The notes under the pieces are model-generated. The model did no database searches, had not been told where the DNA came from, and was given only the letters and a program-made list of their open reading frames with translations. DNA of 64,000 nucleotides from Sipunculus nudus (lineage: Eukaryota > Annelida > Sipuncula > Golfingiida > Sipunculidae): the NCBI GenBank assembly GCA_026874595.1, contig CM049319.1, forward strand, positions 67,919,917 through 67,983,916. Direction: 5' to 3'. Each line of letters opens with the position of its first letter. The stretch's first letter is position 1. This document shows positions 55,801 to 64,000 of this stretch, one piece after another. A program made the position numbers and the translations under genes.

Positions 55801-58800
55801 GCATAGGAAAGTGAACCTCGTATATGAACCGTTCAGCCATGTAGAGCATAGGAGAGTGAACCTCGTATGTGAACCGTGCCACCGTGTAGAGCATAGGAAA
55901 GTGAACCTCGTATATGAACCGTTCAGCCATGAAGAGCATAGGAGAGTGAACCTCGTATATGAACAGTGCCGCCATGTAGAGCATAGGAAAGTGAATCTCG
56001 TATATTAACCGTTCCGCCGAGTAGAGCATAGGAAAGTGAACCTCGTATCTGAACCGTGCCACCGTGTAGAGCATAGGAAAGTGAACCTCGTTGTTGAACC
56101 GTGCCACCCTGTAGAGCATAGGAAAGTGAACCTCGTATATGAACCGTTCCGCCGAATAGAGCATAGGAAAGTGAACCTCGTATATGAACCCTGCCACCGT
56201 GTAGAGCATAGGAAAGTGAACCTCGTTGTTGAACCGTGCCACCCTGTAGAGCATAGGAGAGTGAACCTCGTATGTGAACCTTGCCGCCGTGTAGAGCATA
56301 GGAAAGTGAACCTCGTTGTTGAACCGTGCCACCGTGTAGAGCATAGGAAAGTGAACCTCTTATATGAACCGTGCCACCCTGTAGAGCATAGGAAAATGAA
56401 CCTCGTATATGAACCGTGCCACGAGTAGAGCATAGGAAAGTGAACCTCGTATATGAACCGTTCAGCCATGTAGAGCATAGGAGAGTGAACCTCGTATGTG
56501 AACCGTGCCGCCGTGTAGAGCATAGGAGAGTGAACCTCGTATGTGAACCGTGCCGCCGTGTAGAGGATATGAAAGTGAACCTCGTTGTTGAACCGTGCCA
56601 CCGAGTAGAGGATATGAAAGTGAACCTCGTATGTGAACCGTGCCGCCGTGTAGAGGATATGAAAGTGAACCTCGTATATGAACCGTGCCACCGAGTAGAG
56701 CATAGGAAAGTGAATCTCGTTGTTGAACCGTGCCGCCGTGTAGAGGATATGAAAGTGAACCTCGTATGTGAACCGTGCCACCGAGTAGAGCATAGGAAAG
56801 TCAATCTCGTTGTTGAACCGTGCCACCCTGTCGAGCATAGGAAAGTGAACCTCGTATATGAACCGTTCCGCCGAGTAGAGCATAGGAAAGTGAACCTCGT
56901 ATATGAACCGTGCCACCGTGTAGAGCATAGGAAAGTGAAAATCGTTGTTGAACCGTGCCACCGAGTAGAGGATATGAAAGTGAACCTCGTATGTGAACCG
57001 TGCCGCCGTGTAGAGGATATGAAAGTGAACCTCGCATGTGAACCGTGCCGCCGTGTAGAGGATATGAAAGTGAACCTCGTATATGAACCGTGCCACCGAG
57101 TAGAGCATAGGAAAGTGAACCTCGTATATGAACCGTTCAGCCATGTAGAGCATAGGAGAGTGAACCTCGTATGTGAACCGTGCCGCCGTGTAGAGCATAG
57201 GAAAGTGAACCTCGTATATGAACCGTTCAGCCATGTAGAGCATAGGAGGGTGAACCTCGTATGTGAACCGTGCCGCCGTGTAGAGCATAGAAAAGTGAAC
57301 CTCGTATATGAACCGTTCAGCCATGTAGAGCATAGGAGAGTGAACCTCGTATGTAAACCGTGCCGCCGTGTAGAGCATGGGAGAGTGAACCTCGTTGTTG
57401 AACCGTGCCACCCTGTAGAGCATAGGAAAGTGAACCTCGTATATGAACCGTTCCGCCGAGTAGAGCATAGGAAAGTGAACCTCGTATATGAACCGTGCCA
57501 CCGTGTAGAGCATAGGAAATTGAACCTCGTTTTTGAACCGTGCCACCGTGTAGAGCAAAGGAAAGTGAACCTCGTATATGAACCGTGCCACCGTGTAGAG
57601 CATAGGAAAGTGAACCTCGTATATGAACCGTGCCACCGTGTAGAGCATAGGAAAGTGAACCTCGTATATGAACCGTGCCACGCTGTAGAGCATAGGAAAG
57701 TGAACCTCGTATATGAACCGTGCCACCCTGTAGAGCATAGGAAAGTGAACCTCGTATATGAACCGTTCCGCCGAGTAGAGCATAGGAAAGTGAACCTCGT
57801 ATATGAACCGTGCCACCCTGTAGAGCATAGGAAAGTGAACCTCGTTGTTGAACCGTGCCACCGAGTAGAGCATAGGAAAGTGAACCTCGTTCTCAAACCA
57901 TTCCTCCATGTAAGGCAGAGGACACTGAATCTGGTTGTCGAACCGTGCCACCGAGTGGAGCATAGGAAAGTGAATCTCGTTGTTGAACAGTGCCGCCGTG
58001 TAGAGGATATGAAAGTGAACCTCGTATATGAAATGTGCCACCGAGTAGAGCATAGGAGAGTGAATCTCGTTGTTGAACCGTGCCGCCGTGTAGAGGATAT
58101 GAAAGTGAACCTCGTATGTGAACCGTGCCGCCGTGTAGAGGATATGAAAGTGAACCTCGTATATGAACCGTGCCACCGAGTAGAGCATAGGAAAGTGAAC
58201 CTCGTATATGAACCGTTCAGCCATGTAGAGCATAGGAGAGTGAACCTCGTATGTGAACCGTGCCGCGGTGTAGAGCATAGGAAAGTGAACCTCGTATATG
58301 AACCGTTCAGCCATGTAGAGCATAGGAGAGTGAACCTCGTATGTGAACCGTGCCGCCGTGTAGAGCATAGGAAAGTGAACCTCGTATATGAACCGTTCAG
58401 CCATGAAGAGCATAGGAGAGTGAACCTCGTATATGAACAGTGCCGCCATGTGAATCATAGGAAAGTGAACCTCGTATATTAACCGTTCCGCCGAGTAGAG
58501 CATAGGAAAGTGAACCTCGTATATGAACCGTTCCGCCGAGTAGAGCATAGGAAAGTGAACCTCGTATATGAACCGTGCCACCCTGTAGAGCATAGGAAAG
58601 TGAACCTCGTTGTTGAACCGTGCCACCGAGTAGAGCATAGGAAAGTGAACCTCGTTCTCAAACCATTCCTCCATGTAAGGCAGAGGACACTGAATCTGGT
58701 TGTCGAACCGTGCCACCGAGTGGAGCATAGGAAAGTGAATCTCGTTGTTGAACAGTGCCGCCGTGTAGAGGATATGAAAGTGAACCTCGTATATGAAATG

Positions 58801-61800
58801 TGCCACCGAGTAGAGCATAGGAGAGTGAATCTCGTTGTTGAACCGTGCCGCCGTGTAGAGGATATGAAAGTGAACCTCGTATGTGAACCGTGCCGCCGTG
58901 TAGAGGATATGAAAGTGAACCTCGTATATGAACCGTGCCACCGAGTAGAGCATAGGAAAGTGAACCTCGTATATGAACCGTTCAGCCATGTAGAGCATAG
59001 GAGAGTGAACCTCGTATGTGAACCGTGCCGCGGTGTAGAGCATAGGAAAGTGAACCTCGTATATGAACCGTTCAGCCATGTAGAGCATAGGAGAGTGAAC
59101 CTCGTATGTGAACCGTGCCGCCGTGTAGAGCATAGGAAAGTGAACCTCGTATATGAACCGTTCAGCCATGAAGAGCATAGGAGAGTGAACCTCGTATATG
59201 AACAGTGCCGCCATGTGAATCATAGGAAAGTGAACCTCGTATATTAACCGTTCCGCCGAGTAGAGCATAGGAAAGTGAACCTCGTATATGAACCGTGCCA
59301 CCGTGTAGAGCATAGGAAAGTGAACCTCGTTGTTGAACCGTGCCACCCTGTAGAGCATAGGAAAGTGAACCTCGTATATGAACCGTTCCGCCGAATAGAG
59401 CATAGGAAAGTGAACCTCGTATATGAACCCTGCCACCGTGTAGAGCATAGGAAAGTGAACCTCGTTGTTGAACCGTGCCACCCTGTAGAGCATAGGAGAG
59501 TGAACCTCGTATGTGAACCTTGCCGCCGTGTAGAGCATAGGAAAGTGAACCTCGTTGTTGAACCGTGCCACCGTGTAGAGCATATGAAAGTGAACCTCGT
59601 ATATGAACCGTGCCACCCTGTAGAGCATAGGAAAATGAACCTCGTATAAGAACCGTGCCACCGAGTAGAGCATAGGAAAGTGAACCTCGTATATGAACCG
59701 TTCAGCCATGTAGAGCATAGGAGAGTGAACCTCGTATGTGAACCGTGCCGCCGTGTAGAGCATAGGAAAGTGAACCTCGTATATGAACCGTTCAGCCATG
59801 TAGAGCATGGGAGAGTGAACCTTGTATATGAACCGTGCCGCCATGTAGAGATTAGGAAAGTGAACCTCGTATATGAACCGTTCCGCCGAGTAGAGCATAG
59901 GAAAGTGAACCTCGTATATGAACCGTGCCACCGTGTAGAGCATAGGAAAGTGAACCTCGTTGTTGAACCGTGCCACCCTGTAGAGCATAGGAAAGTGAAC
60001 CTCGGATATGAACCGTTCCGCCGAGTAGAGCATAGGAAAGTGAACCTCGTTCTCAAACCATTCCGCCATGTAAGGCAGAGGACACTGAATCTGGTTGTCG
60101 AACCGTGCCACCGAGTGGAGCATGGGAAAGTGAATCTCGTTGTTGAACCGTGCCGCCGTGTAGAGGATATGAAAGTGAACCTCGTATATGAACCGTGCCA
60201 CCGAGTAGAGCATAGGAGAGTGAATCTCGTTGTTGAACCGTGCCGCCGTGTAGAGGATATGAAAGTGAACCTCGTATGTGAACCGTGCCACCGAGTAGAG
60301 CATAGGAAAGGCAATCTCGTTGTTGAACCGTGCCACCCTGTCGAGCATAGGAAAGTGAACCTCGTATATGAACCGTTCCGCCGAGTAGAGCATAGGAAAG
60401 TGAACCTCGTATATGAACCGTGCCACCGTGTAGAGCATAGGAAAGTGAAAATCGTTGTTGAACCGTGCCACCGAGTAGAGGATATGAAAGTGAACCTCGT
60501 ATGTGAACCGTGCCGCCGTGTAGAGGATATGAAAGTGAACCTCGCATGTGAACCGTGCCGCCGTGTAGAGGATATGAAAGTGAACCTCGTATATGAACCG
60601 TGCCACCGAGTAGAGCATAGGAAAGTGAACCTCGTATATGAACCGTTCAGCCATGTAGAGCATAGGAGAGTGAACCTCGTATGTGAACCGTGCCGCCGTG
60701 TAGAGCATAGGAAAGTGAACCTCGTATATGAACCGTGCCACCGTGTAGAGCATAGGAAAGTGAACCTCGTTGTTGAACCGTGCCACCCTGTAGAGCATAG
60801 GAAAGTGAATCTCGTATATGAACCGTTCCGCCGAATAGAGCATAGGAAAGTGAACCTCGTATATGAACCCTGCCACCGTGTAGAGCATAGGAAAGTGAAC
60901 CTCGTTGTTGAACCGTGCCACCCTGTAGAGCATAGGAGAGTGAACCTCGTATGTGAACCTTGCCGCCGTGTAGAGCATAGGAAAGTGAACCTCGTTGTTG
61001 AACCGTGCCACCGTGTAGAGCATATGAAAGTGAACCTCGTATATGAACCGTTCCGCCGAGTAGAGCATAGGAAAGTGAACCTCGTATATGAACCGTGCCA
61101 CCGTGTAGAGCATAGGAAATTGAACCTCGTTTTTGAACCGTGCCACCGTGTAGAGCAAAGGAAAGTGAACCTCGTATATGAACCGTGCCACCGTGTAGAG
61201 CATAGGAAAGTGAACCTCGTATATGAACCGTGCCACCGTGTAGAGCATAGGAAAGTGAACCTCGTATATGAACCGTGCCACCCTGTAGAGCATAGGAAAG
61301 TGAACCTCGTATATGAACCGTGCCACCCTGTAGAGCATAGGAAAGTGAACCTCGTATATGAACCGTTCCGCCGAGTAGAGCATAGGAAAGTGAACCTCGT
61401 ATATGAACCGTGCCACCGTGTAGAGCATAGGAAAGTGAACCTCGTTGTTGAACCGTGCCACCGAGTAGAGCATAGGAAAGTGAACCTCGTTCTCAAACCA
61501 TTCCGCCATGTAAGGCAGAGGACACTGAATCTGGTTGTCGAACCGTGCCACCGAGTGGAGCATAGGAAAGTGAATCTCGTTGTTGAACAGTGCCGCCGTG
61601 TGGAGGATATGAAAGTGAACCTCGTATATGAACCGTGCCACCGAGTAGAGCATAGGAGAGTGAATCTCGTTGTTGAACCGTGCCGCCGTGTAGAGGATAT
61701 GAAAGTGAACCTCGTATGTGAACCGTGCCGCCGTGTAGAGGATATGAAAGTGAACCTCGTATATGAACCGTGCCACCGAGTAGAGCATAGGAAAGTGAAC

Positions 61801-64000
61801 CTCGTATATGAACCGTTCAGCCATGTAGAGCATAGGAGAGTGAACCTCGTATGTGAACCGTGCCGCCGTGTAGAGCATAGGAAAGTGAACCTCGTATATG
61901 AACCGTTCAGCCATGTAGAGCATAGGAGAGTGAACCTCGTATGTGAACCGTGCCGCCGTGTAGAGCATAGGAAAGTGAACCTCGTATATGAACCGTTCAG
62001 CCATGAAGAGCATAGGAGAGTGAACCTCGTATATGAACAGTGCCGCCATGTGAATCATAGGAAAGTGAACCTCGTATATTAACCGTTCCGCCGAGTAGAG
62101 CATAGGAAAGTGAACCTCGTATATGAACCGTGCCACCGTGTAGAGCATAGGAAAGTGAACCTCGTTGTTGAACCGTGCCACCCTGTAGAGCATAGGAGAG
62201 TGAACCTCGTATGTGAACCTTGCCGCCGTGTAGAGCATAGGAAAGTGAACCTCGTTGTTGAACCGTGCCACCGTGTAGAGCATATGAAAGTGAACCTCGT
62301 ATATGAACCGTGCCACCCTGTAGAGCATAGGAAAATGAACCTCGTATAAGAACCGTGCCACCGAGTAGAGCATAGGAAAGTGAACCTCGTATATGAACCG
62401 TTCAGCCATGTAGAGCATAGGAGAGTGAACCTCGTATGTGAACCGTGCCGCCGTGTAGAGCATAGGAAAGTGAACCTCGTATATGAACCGTTCAGCCATG
62501 TAGAGCATAGGAGAGTGAACCTCGTATGTGAACCGTGCCGCCGTGTAGAGCATAGGAAAGTGAACCTCGTATATGAACCGTTCAGCCATGTAGAGCATAG
62601 GAGAGTGAACCTTGTATATGAACCGTGCCGCCATGTAGAGATTAGGAAAGTGAACCTCGTATATGAACCGTTCCGCCGAGTAGAGCATAGGAAAGTGAAC
62701 CTCGTATATGAACCGTGCCACCGAGTAGAGCATAGGAAAGTGAACCTCGTATATGAACCGTGCCGCCGTGTAGAGCATAGGAAAGTGAACCTCGTATATG
62801 AACCGTGCCACCGAGTAGAGCATAGGAAAGTGAACCTCGTATATGAACCGTGCCACCGAGTAGAGCATAGGAAAGTGAATCTCGTTGTTGAACCGTGCCG
62901 CCGTGTAGAGGATATGAAAGTGAACCTCGTATATGAACCGTGCCGCCGTGTAGAGGATATGAAAGTGACTCGTATATGAACCGTGCCACCGAGTAGAGCA
63001 TAGGAAAGTGAACCTCGTATATGAACCGTTCGGCCATGTAGAGCATAGGAGAGTGAACCTCGTATGTGAACCGTGCCGCCCTGTAGAGCATAGGAAAGTG
63101 AACCTCATATATGAACCGTTCAGCCATGTAGAGCATAGGAAAGTGAATCCCGTTGTTGAACCGTGCCGCCGTGTAGAGGATATGAAAGTGAACCCCGTAT
63201 GTGAACCGTGCCGCCGCGTAGAGGATATGAAAGTGAACCTCGTATATGAACCGTGCCACCCTGTAGAGCATAGGAAAGTGAACCTCGTTGTTGAACCGTG
63301 CCACCGAGTAGAGCATAGGAAAGTGAACCTCGTTCTCAAACCATTCCGCCATGTAAGGCAAAGGACACTGATTCTGGTTGTCGAACCGTGCCACCGAGTG
63401 GAGCATAGGATAGTGAATCTCGTTGTTGAACCGTGCCGCCGTGTAGAGGATATGAAAGTGAACCTCGTATATGAACCGTGCCACCGAGTAGAGCATAGGA
63501 GAGTGAATCTCGTTGTTGAACCGTGCCGCCGTGTAGAGGATATGAAAGTGAACCTCGTATGTGAACCGTGCCGCCGTGTAGAGGATATGAAAGTGAACCT
63601 CGTATATGAACCGTGCCACCGAGTAGAGCATAGGAAAGTGAACCTCGTATATGAACCGTTCAGCCATGTAGAGCATAGGAGAGTGAACCTCGTATGTGAA
63701 CCGTGCCGCCCTGTAGAGCATAGGAAAGTGAACCTCGTATATGAACCGTTCAGCCATGTAGAGCATAGGAGAGTGAACCTCGTATGTGAACCGTGCCGCC
63801 GTGTAGAGCATAGGAAAGTGAACCTCGTATATGAACCGTTCAGCCATGTAGAGCATAGGAGAGTGAACCTCGTATATGAACCGTTCCGCCGGGTAGAGCA
63901 TAGGAAAGTGAACCTCGTATATGAACCGTGCCACCGTGTAGAGCATAGGAAAGTGAACCTCGTTGTTGAACCGTGCCACCGAGTAGAGCATAGGAAAGTG
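52870..64000. repeat. 45-bp array distal part, reshuffled relatives of the 12,281-bp unit
   Basis: Segments here match parts of the upstream unit in a different order. For example, the run after 52,870 follows the order seen after about 39,500 and 51,780, and 56,430-57,350 resembles 51,660-52,600. A one-base deletion (GCCACGAG, near 56,420) and a 2-bp deletion (GTGACTCG, 62,965-62,972) break the 45-bp register. The distal part appears older or more rearranged than the two identical copies. Confidence 0.8.
57730..59259. repeat. Exact 765-bp tandem duplication (17 monomers)
   Basis: Copies at 57,730-58,494 and 58,495-59,259. Both carry the same rare variants: CATTCCTCCATG (57,897 and 58,662), GAAATGTGCCACC, GCCGCGGTGTAG and CATGTGAATCATAGG. 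Conceptual translations are identical. This is the most recent small amplification in the distal part. Confidence 0.88.

Larger units (their letters stand above)
29324..63380. repeat. Divergent landmark monomer of the 45-bp family (21 copies)
   Basis: A strongly diverged monomer begins TTCTCAAACCATTCCGCC (or TTCTTAAACC) and continues with TAAGGCAGAGGACA; its length is still 45 bp. Start positions: 29,324; 30,944; 31,889; 32,834; 34,499; 35,935; 38,275; 41,605; 43,225; 44,170; 45,115; 46,780; 48,216; 50,556; 53,571; 55,551; 57,890; 58,655; 60,050; 61,490; 63,333. The spacings I checked (all of those up to 38,275, and 57,890 to 58,655) are multiples of 45 apart from the known 2-bp deletions. 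It always precedes a GTTGTCGAACC monomer, so it marks one ancestral position that has been copied with its neighbours. Confidence 0.9.
27831..64000. repeat. 45-bp satellite array (right array, truncated at window end)
   Basis: Head-to-tail array of a 45-bp monomer; 28,261-28,305 is a representative unit. Fixed parts include GTAGAG, AAAGTGAA and TATGAACCG. There are about 800 monomers in the window and the array runs past the right edge. The unit is 15 codons long, so frames persist. The plus strand reads VEHRKVNLVYEPCHR, and the minus strand is open in all three frames (MLYTVARFIYEVHFP, CSTRWHGSYTRFTFL, SYALHGGTVHIRGSL). Open frames of up to 2,444 codons follow from this and are not evidence of a protein. 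Variants are combinatorial at a few sites: GAGCATAGG or GAGGATATG; ATATG, TGTTG or ATGTG; GTGCC, GTTCC or GTTCA; and CGTG, CGAG, CCTG or CATG. Composition of the representative unit is 49% G+C. Confidence 0.97.

Noticed and set aside
1-64000. Telomere or subtelomere repeat of the TTAGGG type
   Set aside because: CCCTGTA monomers recall CCCTAA at a glance, but the period is 14 bp with a different core. No run of TTAGGG or CCCTAA was seen.

Overview
The window looks like a piece of a eukaryotic, probably animal, chromosome made almost entirely of tandem-repeat (satellite) DNA. I see no protein-coding gene, no rRNA or tRNA gene, no operon-like packing and no prokaryotic signal. The only hint of lineage is a degenerate GTCCG-rich stretch at about 26,921-27,090. 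From memory it resembles a dispersed repeat common in bivalve molluscs, so a marine mollusc is a weak guess and not a finding.

Layout. (1) Positions 1-23,519 are a 14-bp satellite (consensus CCCTGTATGACAGA and variants, about 1,680 monomers) that continues beyond the left edge. It is a mosaic of two monomer subfamilies in seven alternating pairs of blocks. Subfamily A is rich in GTAAGACGAA and GACATA monomers. Subfamily B is rich in GTATTACGG, GTATGACCGA and GTAAGACATAT monomers. The B part carries a higher-order repeat of 2,058 bp (147 monomers), clearest at 8,119-12,234. (2) Positions 23,520-27,830 are a 4.3-kb AT-rich non-satellite island with simple repeats, two short inverted repeats and the possible dispersed-repeat fragment, but no credible gene. 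(3) Positions about 27,831-64,000 are a second satellite with a 45-bp monomer (about 800 monomers) that continues past the right edge. Inside it lies a tandem duplication of 12,281 bp (273 monomers minus two 2-bp deletions), at 28,308-40,588 and 40,589-52,869. The two copies differ at only one base that I could find. Smaller nested amplifications have units of 945 bp and 765 bp.

The window is full of very long open reading frames (up to 2,444 codons). They are explained by monomers that lack stop codons. All three minus-strand frames of both monomers are open, and so is one plus-strand frame of the 45-bp monomer, so I annotate none of them as genes. The content of interest is the architecture: nested higher-order repeats, recurrent block junctions at the same variant monomer, linked variant haplotypes, and two different satellites facing each other across a short island.
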